Numbered from the stretch's first letter, positions 46,949 to 57,921 are shown. The stretch: DNA of 64,000 nucleotides from Burkholderia lata (GCF_000012945.1 NC_007510.1:2666001-2730000); one strand, 5' to 3'. Program-made: numbers and translations. The notes: a model not told the origin generated them from the sequence alone.

Positions 46949-49033
46949 TCACGCCCAGCCGAGTGCAGCGAGCGTCATGTCGATCAGCTTGATGAACGGG
47001 AACGGCAGCAGCACGCCGCCGAGGCCGTACACCAGCAGGTTGCGGCGCAGGAGCGAAGCGGCGCCGAGCGGCCGGTACGTGACGCCCTTCAGTGCCAGCG
47101 GAATCAGCGCGACGATGATCAGCGCGTTGAAGATCACCGCCGACAGGATCGCGGACGCCGGCGACGTCAGGTGCATGATGTCGAGCACGCGCAGCTGCGG
47201 GTACGTCGTGACGAACGCGGCCGGGATGATCGCGAAATACTTCGCGATGTCGTTCGCGATCGAGAACGTCGTCAGCGAACCGCGCGTCATCAGCATCTGC
47301 TTGCCGATCTCGACGATCTCGATCAGCTTCGTCGGGTTCGAGTCGAGGTCGACCATGTTGCCGGCTTCCTTCGCCGCCTGCGTGCCGGTGTTCATCGCCA
47401 CGGCGACGTCGGCCTGCGCGAGTGCCGGTGCGTCGTTGGTGCCGTCGCCGGTCATCGCGACGAGGCGGCCTGCTGCCTGGTGTTCGCGGATCGTCGCGAG
47501 CTTGGTTTCCGGCGTCGCTTCCGCGAGGAAATCGTCGACGCCCGCTTCCGCCGCGATCGCCGCAGCCGTCAGCCGGTTGTCGCCCGTCACCATCACGGTC
47601 TTGATGCCCATCTTGCGCAGCTCCGCGAAGCGCTCCTTGATGCCGCCCTTCACGATGTCCTTCAGCTCGATCACGCCGAGTACGCGCGCCGCGCCTTCAT
47701 GCAGGTCGGCCACGACGAGCGGCGTGCTGCCGCGGCGCGCGACTTCATCGACCGCGCGGCGCACCTCTTCCGGGAAGCGGCTGCCGTGCGATTCGACGTA
47801 GTTGCGGATCGCGTCGGCCGCGCCCTTGCGGATCTCGCGGCCGGGCAGGTCGACGCCGCTCATCCGCGTCTGCGCGGAGAAGCCGATGAACGTCGCGTGC
47901 AGTTGCCCCATGTCGCGCTGGCGAATGTTGAAGCGCTCCTTCGCGAGCACGACGATGCTGCGGCCTTCCGGCGTTTCGTCGGCGAGCGACGACAGTTGCG
48001 CGGCATCGGCCAGCGCTTCCTCGGTCACGCCCGGCGCGGGCACGAACGTCGATGCCTGGCGGTTACCGAGCGTGATCGTGCCGGTCTTGTCGAGCAGCAG
48101 CACGTCGACGTCGCCGGCCGCTTCCACTGCGCGGCCCGACGTCGCGATCACGTTCGCCTGCATCATCCGGCTCATCCCGGCCACGCCGATTGCGGACAAG
48201 AGACCGCCGATCGTCGTCGGGATCAGGCACACGAGCAGCGCAACCAAAGCGGTGATCGTCACCACGTGGCCGGCCTTCATCGCTTCCACCGAGAACATCG
48301 AGAACGGCAGCAGCGTCGCGGTCGCGAGCAGCATCACGATCGTCAGCGCGACGAGCAGGATCGTCAGCGCGATCTCGTTCGGCGTCTTCTTGCGCTTCGC
48401 GCCTTCGACCATCGCGATCATCCGGTCGAGGAACGCCTCGCCCGGGTTCGCGGTGACCTTGACGACGATCCAGTCCGACAGCACGCGCGTGCCGCCCGTG
48501 ACCGACGAGAAGTCGCCGCCCGATTCGCGGATCACCGGCGCGGATTCGCCGGTGATTGCCGATTCGTCGACGGATGCGACACCGTCGACCACCTCGCCGT
48601 CGGCCGGGATCACGTCGCCGGCCTCGACCAGCACGACGTCGCCCTTGCGCAGCTCGGTCGCGGTCGTGATGCGGATCGGCGACTTCGGATGCGGCTCGTT
48701 GAGCTTCTTCGCCATCACGTCTTTCTTCGCGCTGCGCAGCGAGGCCGCCTGCGCCTTCGAGCGCCCTTCGGCGAGCGCTTCGGCGAAGTTCGCGAACAGG
48801 ACGGTGAACCACAGCCACAGCGCGATCGCGAGGATGAAGCCCGCGGGCGCCTCGGCCTGGCCGGCGAGCGCCGCGATCCACAGGATCGTGGTCAGGATGC
48901 TGCCGACGTACACGCAGAACATCACCGGATTGCGGAACTGCGTGCGCGGCGTGAGTTTCTTGAACGAGTCCACGATCGCCGGGCGCAGCAGCGCCGGATC
49001 GAACATGGACCGTGTTGCGGAATGTTGAGTCAT
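46949..49033 (-). CDS. kdpB: Potassium-transporting ATPase ATP-binding subunit KdpB
   Basis: 694 residues, a P-type ATPase. The phosphorylation motif DKTGTIT (Asp about residue 316), the TGES actuator loop ([15 protein letters not shown], about 158-172), and the [15 protein letters not shown] hinge (about 528-542) are all intact. Seven membrane segments. It hydrolyses ATP to drive K+ uptake through KdpA. A start at 49033 ([16 protein letters not shown]) matches the family N-terminus. Confidence 0.97.
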   Translation of the reverse strand: MTQHSATRSMFDPALLRPAIVDSFKKLTPRTQFRNPVMFCVYVGSILTTILWIAALAGQAEAPAGFILAIALWLWFTVLFANFAEALAEGRSKAQAASLRSAKKDVMAKKLNEPHPKSPIRITTATELRKGDVVLVEAGDVIPADGEVVDGVASVDESAITGESAPVIRESGGDFSSVTGGTRVLSDWIVVKVTANPGEAFLDRMIAMVEGAKRKKTPNEIALTILLVALTIVMLLATATLLPFSMFSVEAMKAGHVVTITALVALLVCLIPTTIGGLLSAIGVAGMSRMMQANVIATSGRAVEAAGDVDVLLLDKTGTITLGNRQASTFVPAPGVTEEALADAAQLSSLADETPEGRSIVVLAKERFNIRQRDMGQLHATFIGFSAQTRMSGVDLPGREIRKGAADAIRNYVESHGSRFPEEVRRAVDEVARRGSTPLVVADLHEGAARVLGVIELKDIVKGGIKERFAELRKMGIKTVMVTGDNRLTAAAIAAEAGVDDFLAEATPETKLATIREHQAAGRLVAMTGDGTNDAPALAQADVAVAMNTGTQAAKEAGNMVDLDSNPTKLIEIVEIGKQMLMTRGSLTTFSIANDIAKYFAIIPAAFVTTYPQLRVLDIMHLTSPASAILSAVIFNALIIVALIPLALKGVTYRPLGAASLLRRNLLVYGLGGVLLPFPFIKLIDMTLAALGWA

Positions 49034-49087
49034 TGCGATCTCTTCAATCTCTTGAGTCTTTTCAAGGTGTCGCCATGCGGGCGCGCA

Positions 49088-50893
49088 TCACGCGCCCAGC
49101 CACATCATCAGGTGCTCGACGCCCGGGCCGAGCGCAAGCGCCGGCACGTAGGTCAGCGCGCCCACCAGCAGCACGGTGCCGAGCAGCAGCACGACGAACA
49201 GCGGACCGTGCGTCGGCAGCGTGCCGCTCGTCACCGCGATGCGCTTCTTCGCGGCCAGCGAGCCGGCGATCGCCAGCACCGGCACGATCGTGCCGAAGCG
49301 GCCGAACCACATCGCGATCGCGGTCATCCAGTTGTAGAACGGCGTACCGACCGTCAGGCCCGCGAACGCGCTGCCGTTGTTGTTGGCGGCCGAGCTGAAC
49401 GCGTACAGGATTTCCGAGAAGCCATGCGGCCCAGGGTTCGCGATGCCGGCCTTGCCCGCATCGGCGAGCACGGCGATCGACGTGCCGACCAGCACCAGCA
49501 GCGGCGTGAGCAGCACGACGATCGACACCATCTTCATCTCGTACGCTTCGATCTTCTTGCCGACGTATTCCGGCGTGCGGCCGATCATCAGGCCGGCGAC
49601 GAACACCGCGAGCAGCGCGAACACGAGCATCCCGTAGAGACCCGAGCCGACCCCGCCGTAGATCACTTCGCCCAGCTGCATCAGCAGCATCGGCACGAGG
49701 CCGCCGAGCGGCGTCAGCGAGTCGTGCATCGTGTCGACCGCGCCGCACGACGCGGCCGTCGTCGCGACCGTGAAGATGCCGGTCTGCGCGATGCCGAAGC
49801 GCGTTTCCTTGCCTTCCATGTTGCCGCCGGGCTGCAGCGCGTTCGTCGACTGGTCGACGTGCAGCGCGGTAAGCGTCGGGTTGCCGCCCTGCTCGGCGCT
49901 CACTTCGACGCCGATCGCGATCACGAATGCCACCGTCATCGCCGCGAGCACGGCGATACCCTGCCGGCGATCGCCGATCACGCGGCCGAACACGAGACAC
50001 AGCGCGGCCGGGATGATCAGGATCGAGAAGATTTGCAGGAAGTTCGCGAACGGCGTCGGGTTCTCGTACGGGTGCGCGGAGTTCGCGTTGAAGAAGCCGC
50101 CACCGTTGGTGCCGAGCATCTTGATCGCTTCCTGCGACGCGACCGGGCCCATTGCAAGCGTCTGCTTCGTGAGCTGGGTCGGCACCGTCACCGGGTTGCC
50201 CTTGTCGTCCTTCACTGGATTGCCCTGCGCGTCCAGCTTCGGCGCCGCATAGGTGCTCGTCTGCAGCACCGGCACGTCCTCGTACGCCTTCATGTTCTGG
50301 ATCACGCCCTGGCTCATCAGCAGCGCGGCGATGATCGCGGCCATCGGCACGAGCACGTACATCGTCACGCGCGTGAGGTCGACCCAGAAGTTGCCGATCG
50401 TCTGCGCGGTGTGACGTGCGAAACCGCGGATCAGCGCGATCACGACGACGATACCGGTCGCGGCCGACAGGAAGTTCTGCACGGTGAAGCCGAGCATCTG
50501 CGCCAGGTAGCTGACGGTCTGTTCGGGCGTGTAGTCCTGCCAGTTCGTGTTGGTGACGAAGCTGACGGCCGTGTTGAACGCGCCATCGACCGTCATCGCG
50601 CCGAACTGCTGCGGGTTGCCGGGCAGGAAGCCCTGCAGGCGCAGCAGGCCGTAGAGGAACAGCGCGCCGAGCGCGTTGAACGCGATCGTCGCGACCGCGT
50701 ACTGCTTCCAGTTCATTTCGCTGCCGGCGTCGACGCCGGCGATGCGGTACAGCGCGCGCTCGAGCGGCCCGAACACGCGCACGACACGCGAGCTGCCGTC
50801 CATCACCGCCGACAGGTAGCGCGCGACCGGAACGGCCGCCGCCAGCAGCACGACGATGAAAAGCCCCGTCTGAAAGAGATTGTTCGCGTTCAT
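49088..50893 (-). CDS. kdpA: Potassium-transporting ATPase potassium-binding subunit KdpA
   Basis: 601 residues from the ATG at 50893 ([20 protein letters not shown]). The kdpF stop overlaps this start (ATGA), so the longer frame to 51028 is rejected. Ten membrane segments form the channel-like pore, with selectivity-filter regions such as [12 protein letters not shown] (about 113-124), [20 protein letters not shown] (about 227-246) and [16 protein letters not shown]. It forms the high-affinity K+ entry site. Confidence 0.97.
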   Translation of the reverse strand: MNANNLFQTGLFIVVLLAAAVPVARYLSAVMDGSSRVVRVFGPLERALYRIAGVDAGSEMNWKQYAVATIAFNALGALFLYGLLRLQGFLPGNPQQFGAMTVDGAFNTAVSFVTNTNWQDYTPEQTVSYLAQMLGFTVQNFLSAATGIVVVIALIRGFARHTAQTIGNFWVDLTRVTMYVLVPMAAIIAALLMSQGVIQNMKAYEDVPVLQTSTYAAPKLDAQGNPVKDDKGNPVTVPTQLTKQTLAMGPVASQEAIKMLGTNGGGFFNANSAHPYENPTPFANFLQIFSILIIPAALCLVFGRVIGDRRQGIAVLAAMTVAFVIAIGVEVSAEQGGNPTLTALHVDQSTNALQPGGNMEGKETRFGIAQTGIFTVATTAASCGAVDTMHDSLTPLGGLVPMLLMQLGEVIYGGVGSGLYGMLVFALLAVFVAGLMIGRTPEYVGKKIEAYEMKMVSIVVLLTPLLVLVGTSIAVLADAGKAGIANPGPHGFSEILYAFSSAANNNGSAFAGLTVGTPFYNWMTAIAMWFGRFGTIVPVLAIAGSLAAKKRIAVTSGTLPTHGPLFVVLLLGTVLLVGALTYVPALALGPGVEHLMMWLGA

Positions 50894-50982
50894 TCGATGT
50901 CCTCCGCGCGCAGCAGCGCAAAGACGAGATACGCAAACAGCAGCGCCGTCGAGGCGCCCGCCAGCCAAAGCATCCAGGTCAT
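50890..50982 (-). CDS. kdpF: Potassium-transporting ATPase small subunit KdpF
   Basis: 30 residues, one membrane segment: [20 protein letters not shown] followed by [10 protein letters not shown]. The stop overlaps kdpA (ATGA), and its start overlaps the stop of the upstream small ORF (GCATGACC). KdpF stabilises the KdpABC complex. Confidence 0.93.
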   Translation of the reverse strand: MTWMLWLAGASTALLFAYLVFALLRAEDIE

Positions 50983-51086
50983 GCTCGCCCCCCGCGACCG
51001 TATTGCACCAGCTTGTCGCAACCGGCAACCAAACCGAGGATCAGCGCGGTGAAGAGCACCAGTGCGCCGATAAATACCCCATCCAT
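50979..51086 (-). CDS. Small membrane protein at the head of the kdp operon
   Basis: 35 residues from the ATG at 51086 ([20 protein letters not shown]), with GGAG nine bases upstream; an ATG at 51101 would add five residues but would put that GGAG inside the gene. One strong membrane segment (about 4-24) is followed by [15 protein letters not shown]. Its stop overlaps the kdpF start by four bases (ATGA), a coupling arrangement expected of a real gene. I recall similar unnamed small ORFs before kdpF in other proteobacteria, but have no proof. The function is unknown. Confidence 0.75.
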   Translation of the reverse strand: MDGVFIGALVLFTALILGLVAGCDKLVQYGRGGRA

Positions 51087-51166
51087 TTTTCTGTTCTCCA
51101 TCGTCGAAATCAGACGACTAGAACCTTATGGGAACGCACGTAAAGGACGGGTCAAAGGTATCGGGG

Positions 51167-51190
51167 CGCGTATAAAAAACGCGTAAACGC
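51167..51190 (-). promoter_or_regulatory. Candidate KdpE-binding region
   Basis: On the minus strand TTTACGCGTTTTTTATACGC, a T-rich pair of TTTA elements about 80-105 bases upstream of the first kdp ORF, recalls the KdpE box of E. coli (TTTATA-N-TTTACA), in reverse order. A TTGACC -35-like element follows at 51148-51153. Confidence 0.4.
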
Positions 51191-51296
51191 GGAATTCGGG
51201 AGAGGACGGCAGAAACCGGAGGGCGGGACGGACGGCGCGGTGGCGCCGTCCGGAAAAGCGCGTGCCAGCATGGCGCCGGCACGACGAGGAGGCAGG

Positions 51297-52271
51297 TCAG
51301 GGAACGAGGATCGTCGAGCCGGTGGTCTTGCGCGCTTCGAGATCTTCATGCGCGCGGGCGACTTCCGCGAGCGGATAGCGCTGGTTGATGCTCGTCTTCA
51401 CCTTGCCCGACAGCAACACGTCGAACAGCTCGGCGGCAGCGGATTCGAGATCGGCGCGCTTCGCGATGTACGAGAACAGCGTGGGTCGCGTAAAGAACAG
51501 CGAGCCGCGCGACGAGAATTCCTTCGAGTCGATCAGCGGCAGCGGGCCCGACGCATTGCCGAAGCTGACGAACAGCCCGAGCGGCGCGAGGCTGTCGAGC
51601 GAGCCGATGTAGGTGTCCTTGCCGATCGAGTCGTAGACGACCGGTACGCCCGCGCCGTTCGTGATCTCCTTCACGCGCTGCGTGAAGTTCTCGCGCGTGT
51701 AGACGATCGGATGGTCGCAGCCGTGCGCCTTCGCGAGCGCGGCTTTCTCGTCGGAGCCGACCGTGCCGATCACGGTCGCGCCGAGCGCCTTCGCCCACTG
51801 GCATACAAGCAGGCCGACGCCGCCGGCCGCCGCGTGGATCAGGATCGTGTCGCCGGCCTTCACCGGATACGTGCGGCGCAGCAGGTAGTGCGCGGTCAGG
51901 CCCTGCAGCATCACCGACGCCGCGTCGTCGTAGCTGATGCCGTCGGGCAGTTTCACGAGCCGGTCGGCCGGCATCACGCGCTCCTGCGCGTAGGCGCCCG
52001 GCGGCTGCCCGACGTACGCGACGCGGTCGCCCGCCTTGAGCGTGGTCACGCCTTCGCCGACGGCCGTCACCTCGCCCGCCGCCTCCATCCCGAGCCCGCC
52101 GGGCAACGCTTGCGGGTACAGGCCGGTGCGGAAATAGACGTCGATGTAGTTGAGGCCGACCGCGTGCTGCCGGATACGGACTTCACCCGCCTTCGGTTCG
52201 CCGACCTCGACATCGACCCACTTCATCACGTCCGGGCCGCCCGGCTGGTCGTATCGGATTGCTTTCGGCAT
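51297..52271 (-). CDS. qor: NADPH:quinone oxidoreductase, QOR family
   Basis: 324 residues from the ATG at 52271 (MPKAIRYDQPGGPDVMKWVD). It is a zinc-free MDR protein with NADPH motif HAAAGGVGLLVCQWAKALGA (about residues 148-167) and the QOR-type GLNYIDVYFRTGLYP segment near residue 42. It reduces quinones by one electron in known members. It is distinct in sequence from the other quinone oxidoreductase at 10742. A GGACGGCGC/GCGCCGTCC hairpin (51230-51251) lies beyond its stop, but no T-run follows. Confidence 0.88.
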   Translation of the reverse strand: MPKAIRYDQPGGPDVMKWVDVEVGEPKAGEVRIRQHAVGLNYIDVYFRTGLYPQALPGGLGMEAAGEVTAVGEGVTTLKAGDRVAYVGQPPGAYAQERVMPADRLVKLPDGISYDDAASVMLQGLTAHYLLRRTYPVKAGDTILIHAAAGGVGLLVCQWAKALGATVIGTVGSDEKAALAKAHGCDHPIVYTRENFTQRVKEITNGAGVPVVYDSIGKDTYIGSLDSLAPLGLFVSFGNASGPLPLIDSKEFSSRGSLFFTRPTLFSYIAKRADLESAAAELFDVLLSGKVKTSINQRYPLAEVARAHEDLEARKTTGSTILVP

Positions 52272-52449
52272 CGTTTCGCTCCTCGTTTCTGATTCGGTCA
52301 GGGAAAAATCCGGGTCGCCGATACGCGGAGCCGGCCGATTCATCAGGGAACCGGGCGGCCGGCGCGCGGCGCGACGCACGATTCTCGCGCGCCGCGGCCA
52401 TCCGTGCATGGCCCTGCCGCCAGCAGGGGCAATCAGCCGCGGGCAGCGC

Positions 52450-52842
52450 CTAGCAAACGTCCTGCATGTTGCGCGCCAGATCGTCGAGCAGCATCCGCGC
52501 GGTGGCGACGTTGGTCGCGACCGGCACGTCGTGCACGTCGCATGCGCGCACGAGCGCGGTGATGTCGGGGTCGTGCGGCTGTGCGGTCATCGGGTCGCGC
52601 AGGAACACGACGATGTCGATGCGGCCGTCGGCCAGTTCCGCACCGATCTGCAGATCGCCGCCGAGCGGCCCCGACAGCTTGCGCTCGACTTCGAGCCCGT
52701 GCGCGTCCGCGATGCGGCCGCCCGTCGTGCCGGTCGCCACCAGCCGGCATTGCGCGAGCGTCGCGCGGAATTCGCCCGCGAGCGCGACGATCTCGTCCTT
52801 CTTCGCGTCGTGCGCAATCAATGCGATGCGGGGTTTGCTCAT
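52450..52842 (-). CDS. mgsA: Methylglyoxal synthase
   Basis: 130 residues. It converts dihydroxyacetone phosphate to methylglyoxal, a bypass that relieves sugar-phosphate stress. Signature residues are [12 protein letters not shown] (His about 11, Lys), ATGTTGGRI (about 36-44), [13 protein letters not shown] with the catalytic Asp (about 56-68), and [15 protein letters not shown] (catalytic Asp and His, about 80-94). It lies between qor and an SDR gene on the same strand. Confidence 0.95.
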   Translation of the reverse strand: MSKPRIALIAHDAKKDEIVALAGEFRATLAQCRLVATGTTGGRIADAHGLEVERKLSGPLGGDLQIGAELADGRIDIVVFLRDPMTAQPHDPDITALVRACDVHDVPVATNVATARMLLDDLARNMQDVC

Positions 52843-52890
52843 CTCCAGATCCTTCGTTTCAGGTTGTTGTCGTGAAAGGCGGTGCGCGCG

Positions 52891-53670
52891 TCAGAACGTG
52901 CCCGGATACGAGCCGCCGTCGAGCAGCCAGTTCTGCCCGGTGATGTAGCCGGCGTGCACGCTGCACAGGAACGCGCACGCCGCGCCGAACTCTTCGCGCG
53001 TGCCGAGGCGGCCGGCCGGGATGTCCTTCGTGCGCCGCGCGCGCATCTCGTCGACGCTCACGCCCTGCGCCTTCGCCGACGCGGCGAGCGTGGTCGCGAT
53101 CCGGTCGGTATCGAACAGGCCCGGCAGCAGGTTGTTGATCGTCACGCCCTGCCCCGCGACCTTGCGCGACAGCCCCGCGACGAAGCCGGTCAGCCCCGAG
53201 CGCGCGCCGTTCGACAGCGCGAGCACGTCGATCGGCGCCTTCACGGCCGAGCTCGTGATGTTGACGATCCGGCCGAAGCCGCGCGCGATCATCCCGTCGA
53301 GGGTCGCGCGGATCAGCTCGATCGGCGTCAGCATGTTCGACTCGAGCGCGCGGATCCAGTCGTCGTGCGAGAAATCGCGGAAATCGCCGGGCGGCGGGCC
53401 GCCGGCATTCGTCACGAGAATGTCCGGCTGCGGGCATGCGGCGAGCGCGGCCGCGCGCCCGTCCGGCGTCGTGATGTCGCAGGCGACCGCGGTCACCGAC
53501 ACGTTCGCGCCGGCGCGGATCTCCTCCGCGGTTTCCTCCAGCGTGTCGCGCGTGCGCGCGACGATCACGAGGTTCACGCCCTCGGCGGCCAGCGCTTCCG
53601 CGCAGCCGCGACCGAGCCCCTTGCTGGCCGCGCACACGAGCGCGGTCTTTCCTTCGATGCCGAGATCCAT
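52891..53670 (-). CDS. Atypical SDR-family protein lacking the YxxxK catalytic pair
   Basis: 259 residues from the ATG at 53670 (MDLGIEGKTALVCAASKGLG). Cofactor motif CAASKGLGRGCAEAL (about 13-27) and NAGGPPPGDF (about 89-98) are present. At the usual YxxxK position it has SNGAR (after NITSSAVKAPIDVLAL, about residues 152-156), so both Tyr and Lys are replaced. Related 'LxLSNxxR' SDR proteins exist, often named 3-oxoacyl-ACP reductase, but activity is doubtful. Confidence 0.82.
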   Translation of the reverse strand: MDLGIEGKTALVCAASKGLGRGCAEALAAEGVNLVIVARTRDTLEETAEEIRAGANVSVTAVACDITTPDGRAAALAACPQPDILVTNAGGPPPGDFRDFSHDDWIRALESNMLTPIELIRATLDGMIARGFGRIVNITSSAVKAPIDVLALSNGARSGLTGFVAGLSRKVAGQGVTINNLLPGLFDTDRIATTLAASAKAQGVSVDEMRARRTKDIPAGRLGTREEFGAACAFLCSVHAGYITGQNWLLDGGSYPGTF

Positions 53671-53900
53671 CGTCGATTCCTTGGTGGCGACACGTGCCGG
53701 CCCGGCCCCGTCGCGCCGGCGCATGGACCCCGGGCGGGTCAGGCGGGCAATCGGGCGGGCGCGGGCACGCGGATTGTCGTAAGACGTCGATATTATCCGG
53801 ATCACGCGGCGCGCCTTGGTAAAATTGCGGACATAAGCGCGCGGCCGGCTTGCGCCCGCCCCCGCCCCCGATCCTCTTTTGCCGCCAAGGCGCCCCCGTC

Positions 53901-54551
53901 ATGAAACAGGACAGCCGTTTCCCGAATCTCTTCATCACCGATCACCCGCTGATCCAGCACAAGCTCACGCACATGCGCGACAAGGACACGTCCACGCGCA
54001 CGTTCCGAGAGCTGCTGCGCGAAATCACGCTGCTGATGGGTTACGAGATCACCCGCAACCTACCGATCACGACCAAGCGGGTCGAAACCCCGCTCGTCGA
54101 GGTCGACGCGCCGGTGATCGCGGGCAAGAAACTGGCGATCGTGCCGGTGCTGCGCGCAGGCATCGGGATGTCGGACGGCCTGCTCGACCTGGTTCCGTCC
54201 GCGCGCGTCGGCCACATCGGCGTGTACCGCGCCGACGACCACCGCCCGGTCGAATACCTGGTGCGCCTGCCGGACCTGGAAGACCGCATCTTCATCCTGT
54301 GCGACCCGATGGTCGCGACCGGCTACTCGGCCGTGCACGCGGTCGACGTGCTGAAGCGCCGCAACGTGCCGGCCGCGAACATCATGTTCGTCGCGCTGGT
54401 CGCCGCGCCGGAAGGCGTGCAGGTGTTCCAGGACGCGCACCCGGACGTGAAGCTGTTCGTCGCGTCGCTCGATTCGCACCTGAACGAGCACGCGTACATC
54501 GTGCCGGGCCTCGGCGACGCGGGCGACCGCCTGTTCGGCACCAAGAACTGA
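53901..54551 (+). CDS. upp: Uracil phosphoribosyltransferase
   Basis: 216 residues from the ATG at 53901 ([20 protein letters not shown]). It makes UMP from uracil and PRPP in pyrimidine salvage. PRPP-binding loop [20 protein letters not shown] (about residues 132-151) and the uracil-site [17 protein letters not shown] at the C-terminus are intact. A TAAAAT -10-like box lies about 75 bases upstream, in the divergent gap shared with the SDR gene. Confidence 0.97.
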   Translation: MKQDSRFPNLFITDHPLIQHKLTHMRDKDTSTRTFRELLREITLLMGYEITRNLPITTKRVETPLVEVDAPVIAGKKLAIVPVLRAGIGMSDGLLDLVPSARVGHIGVYRADDHRPVEYLVRLPDLEDRIFILCDPMVATGYSAVHAVDVLKRRNVPAANIMFVALVAAPEGVQVFQDAHPDVKLFVASLDSHLNEHAYIVPGLGDAGDRLFGTKN

Positions 54552-54768
54552 GCATCTGGACGGCCGCGCGGCGCGCGGCCCGGCTCGCGGCGGCCTGCCT
54601 GGCCGTTCGGCCATGCGCGGCGGCCCCGATCCGGCGGTCGCCGCGTGATAAAATCTCGATCCACTCGACACGCGCGGCCCCGCGGCTTCATGCCCGCCGA
54701 AACGGCCGCCGATTCAACGACACATTGAAACAATCGCCCGCGCAGCGCGCCCGGGCACGGAGAAAGGT

Positions 54769-55497
54769 ATGGCTGGTCATTCGAAATGGGCCAACATCAA
54801 GCATAAGAAGGCAGCGGCCGACGCGAAGCGCGGCAAGATCTGGACTCGCCTGATCAAGGAAATCCAGGTCGCGGCGCGCCTCGGCGGCGGCGATGTCAAC
54901 TCGAACCCGCGCCTGCGTCTCGCGGTCGACAAGGCGGCCGACGCGAACATGCCGAAGGACAACGTCAAGCGCGCGATCGATCGCGGCGTCGGCGGCGCGG
55001 ATGGCGCGAACTACGAGGAAATCCGCTACGAAGGCTACGGCATCAGCGGCGCGGCGATCATCGTCGACACGCTGACCGACAACCGCACCCGCACGGTCGC
55101 GGAAGTCCGCCATGCGTTCTCGAAGTTCGGCGGCAACATGGGCACCGACGGCTCGGTCGCGTTCATGTTCGATCACGTCGGCCAGTTCCTGTTTGCCCCG
55201 GGCACGTCGGAAGACGCGCTGATGGAAGCCGCGCTCGAAGCCGGCGCGAACGACGTGAACACGAACGACGACGGTTCGATCGAAGTGCTGTGCGACTGGC
55301 AGGCATTCTCGGCGGTGAAGGACGCGCTCGAAGCCGGCGGCTTCAAGGCCGAACTCGCCGAAGTGACGATGAAGCCGCAGAACGAAGTCGAATTCACCGG
55401 CGACGACGCGGCGAAGATGCAGAAGCTCCTGGACGCGCTCGAGAACCTCGACGACGTGCAGGACGTGTATACGAACGCCGTCATCGTCGAGGAATGA
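54769..55497 (+). CDS. YebC/PmpR-family regulatory or translation-associated protein
   Basis: 242 residues, beginning [20 protein letters not shown], the family signature, with full-length three-domain layout. Family members act as DNA-binding regulators (PmpR), and recent work links some to polyproline-related ribosome stalling; which applies here is not visible. AGAAAGGT precedes the start. GATAAAAT about 125 bases upstream is a plausible -10. Confidence 0.93.
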   Translation: MAGHSKWANIKHKKAAADAKRGKIWTRLIKEIQVAARLGGGDVNSNPRLRLAVDKAADANMPKDNVKRAIDRGVGGADGANYEEIRYEGYGISGAAIIVDTLTDNRTRTVAEVRHAFSKFGGNMGTDGSVAFMFDHVGQFLFAPGTSEDALMEAALEAGANDVNTNDDGSIEVLCDWQAFSAVKDALEAGGFKAELAEVTMKPQNEVEFTGDDAAKMQKLLDALENLDDVQDVYTNAVIVEE

Positions 55498-55601
55498 CGT
55501 GCCGGCCGCCGTGCTCCTGTCGCGGCGGCGGCCCGACCGAATCCGCGGCCGGCGCGCCTGAGCGTGCCGGCCGCCCTGTTTTCTAGTCTGCGGGGAATCC
55601 C

Positions 55602-56879
55602 ATGAAACTACTCGTCGTCGGTTCCGGCGGCCGCGAACATGCGCTGGCGTGGAAGCTCGCGCAGTCGCCGCGCGTCCAGATGGTCTACGTCGCGCCCGGC
55701 AATGGCGGCACGGCGCAGGACGAGCGCCTGAAGAACGTCGACATCACGGCGCTCGACGAACTCGCCGATTTCGCGGAACGCGAAGGCGTCGCGTTCACGC
55801 TCGTCGGGCCGGAAGCACCGCTCGCGGCCGGCATCGTCAACCTGTTCCGCGCACGCGGCCTGAAGGTCTTCGGCCCGACCCGCGAAGCCGCGCAGCTCGA
55901 GAGCTCGAAGGATTTCGCGAAGGCGTTCATGAAGCGCCACGGCATCCCGACCGCCGAGTACGAAACGTTCTCCGACGTGGCCGCCGCGCACGCGTACATC
56001 GACGCGAAGGGTGCGCCGATCGTCGTGAAGGCGGACGGCCTCGCGGCCGGCAAGGGTGTCGTCGTCGCGATGACGCTGGAAGAAGCACACGAAGCCGTCG
56101 ACATGATGCTGTCGGGCAACAAGCTCGGCGATGCCGGCGCGCGCGTCGTGATCGAGGAATTCCTCGATGGCGAGGAAGCGAGCTTCATCGTGATGGTCGA
56201 CGGCAAGCACGCGCTGGCGCTGGCTTCCAGCCAGGACCACAAGCGCCTGCTCGACGAGGACCGCGGCCCGAACACCGGCGGCATGGGCGCGTATTCGCCC
56301 GCGCCGATCGTCACGCCGCAGATGCATGCACGCGTGATGCGCGAGATCATCATGCCGACCGTGCGCGGGATGGAGAAGGACGGCATCCGCTTCACGGGCT
56401 TCCTGTACGCGGGCCTGATGATCGACAAGGAAGGCAATCCGCGCACGCTCGAGTTCAACTGCCGGATGGGCGACCCGGAAACGCAGCCGATCATGGCGCG
56501 CCTGAAGAGCGATTTCTCGAAGGTCGTCGAGCAGGCGATCGCGGGCACGCTCGACACGGTCGAGCTCGACTGGGACCGCCGCACCGCGCTGGGCGTCGTG
56601 CTGGCCGCGCACGGTTATCCGGATGCGCCGCGCAAGGGCGACCGCATCAACGGGATCCCGGCCGAGACCGAGCAGACGGTCACGTTCCATGCGGGCACGA
56701 CGCTCGACGGCGACAAGCTGACGACGTCCGGCGGCCGCGTGCTGTGTGTGGTCGGCCTCGCCGATTCGGTCCGCGAAGCGCAGCAGCATGCGTACGAGAC
56801 GATCAACCAGATCAATTTCGAAGGCATGCAGTACCGCCGCGACATCGGCTTCCGCGCGCTCAACCGCAAGAGCGCGTGA
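55602..56879 (+). CDS. purD: Phosphoribosylamine-glycine ligase
   Basis: 425 residues. It joins glycine to phosphoribosylamine using ATP in purine synthesis. It has an N-terminal domain (MKLLVVGSGGREHALAWKLA), the ATP-grasp with VVKADGLAAGKGVVVAMT (about residues 139-156), EEFLDGEEASF and the metal site EFNCRMGDPETQPIM (about 286-300). It stands between yebC and hemF, all on plus. GGGGAA seven bases before the ATG is the likely ribosome-binding site. Confidence 0.97.
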   Translation: MKLLVVGSGGREHALAWKLAQSPRVQMVYVAPGNGGTAQDERLKNVDITALDELADFAEREGVAFTLVGPEAPLAAGIVNLFRARGLKVFGPTREAAQLESSKDFAKAFMKRHGIPTAEYETFSDVAAAHAYIDAKGAPIVVKADGLAAGKGVVVAMTLEEAHEAVDMMLSGNKLGDAGARVVIEEFLDGEEASFIVMVDGKHALALASSQDHKRLLDEDRGPNTGGMGAYSPAPIVTPQMHARVMREIIMPTVRGMEKDGIRFTGFLYAGLMIDKEGNPRTLEFNCRMGDPETQPIMARLKSDFSKVVEQAIAGTLDTVELDWDRRTALGVVLAAHGYPDAPRKGDRINGIPAETEQTVTFHAGTTLDGDKLTTSGGRVLCVVGLADSVREAQQHAYETINQINFEGMQYRRDIGFRALNRKSA

Positions 56880-56997
56880 CGTTGGAATTGCCGCCCCGCC
56901 TTCGTGCGGCGGCGGCCCCTCTGCCGGGGTTCGTTAGAATGCCCGGCAGAAGCCTTTTTTACGGCCCCCGCTTCGGGCGAGGGCACCCAGTCCAGAC

Positions 56998-57921
56998 ATG
57001 ACCGATTCGACCTACGACGTAGCGCGCGTGCGCACGTACCTCCAGGACCTGCAGACACGCATCGCCGACGCGCTCGGCGCGCTCGACGGCACGCCGCTCG
57101 CGACCGACGCATGGCAGCGCGGGCCGGCCGAACGCCTGCGCGGCGGCGGCTGCACGCGGATTCTCGAAGGCGGCCGCGTGTTCGAACGCGCGGGGATCGG
57201 CTTTTCCGACGTCGCGGGCGATGCGCTGCCGCCGTCGGCGAGCGCGGCGCGCCCGCAGCTTGCCGGCCGCGGCTTCGAGGCGCTCGGCGTGTCGCTGGTG
57301 CTGCACCCGCGCAATCCGTACTGCCCGACCGTGCACATGAACGTGCGGATGCTGATCGCGACGAAACCGGGCGAGGAGCCCGTGTTCTGGTTCGGCGGCG
57401 GCATGGATCTGACACCGGTTTACGGTTTCGAGGACGATGCCCGGCATTTCCACCAGACCTGCAAGGATGCGCTCGACCCGTTCGGCGTCGAGCTCTACCC
57501 GCGCTTCAAGAAATGGTGCGACGAGTATTTCTTCCTGAAGCACCGCAACGAGATGCGCGGCATCGGCGGGATCTTCTTCGACGATTTTTCGGAGCCCGGT
57601 TTCGAACGCTCGTTTGACATGATGCAAAGTGTCGGCGACGCGTTCCTGCAGGCCTACCTGCCGATCGTCGAACGCCGCGCCGAGCTGCCGTACGGCGAGC
57701 GCGAGCGCGACTTCCAGGCGTACCGCCGCGGCCGCTACGTCGAATTCAACCTCGTGTTCGACCGCGGCACGCTGTTCGGCCTGCAAAGCGGTGGCCGGAC
57801 CGAGTCGATCCTGATGTCGATGCCGCCGGTCGCGAACTGGCGCTATAACTGGCAACCCGAACCGGGTTCGCCGGAAGCGCGCCTGTACAGCGACTTCATC
57901 GTGCCGCGCGACTGGATCTGA
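56998..57921 (+). CDS. hemF: Oxygen-dependent coproporphyrinogen III oxidase
   Basis: 307 residues. It converts coproporphyrinogen III to protoporphyrinogen IX with O2. Visible motifs are the [15 protein letters not shown] segment (about residues 102-116), [19 protein letters not shown] (about 130-148), the [20 protein letters not shown] block (about 170-189) and C-terminal [27 protein letters not shown] -10-like box (56935-56940) and a short GC hairpin precede it. nadD follows in the same frame. Confidence 0.97.
   Translation: MTDSTYDVARVRTYLQDLQTRIADALGALDGTPLATDAWQRGPAERLRGGGCTRILEGGRVFERAGIGFSDVAGDALPPSASAARPQLAGRGFEALGVSLVLHPRNPYCPTVHMNVRMLIATKPGEEPVFWFGGGMDLTPVYGFEDDARHFHQTCKDALDPFGVELYPRFKKWCDEYFFLKHRNEMRGIGGIFFDDFSEPGFERSFDMMQSVGDAFLQAYLPIVERRAELPYGERERDFQAYRRGRYVEFNLVFDRGTLFGLQSGGRTESILMSMPPVANWRYNWQPEPGSPEARLYSDFIVPRDWI

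Noticed and set aside
43467..51052. Very long plus-strand frames opposite kdpDE and kdpABC
   Set aside because: Antisense to an unmistakable kdp operon; length reflects lack of stop codons in GC-rich DNA.
51230..51251. GGACGGCGC/GCGCCGTCC hairpin after qor as a terminator
   Set aside because: The 9-bp stem is perfect but neither strand has a T-run beside it, so I do not list it as a terminator.
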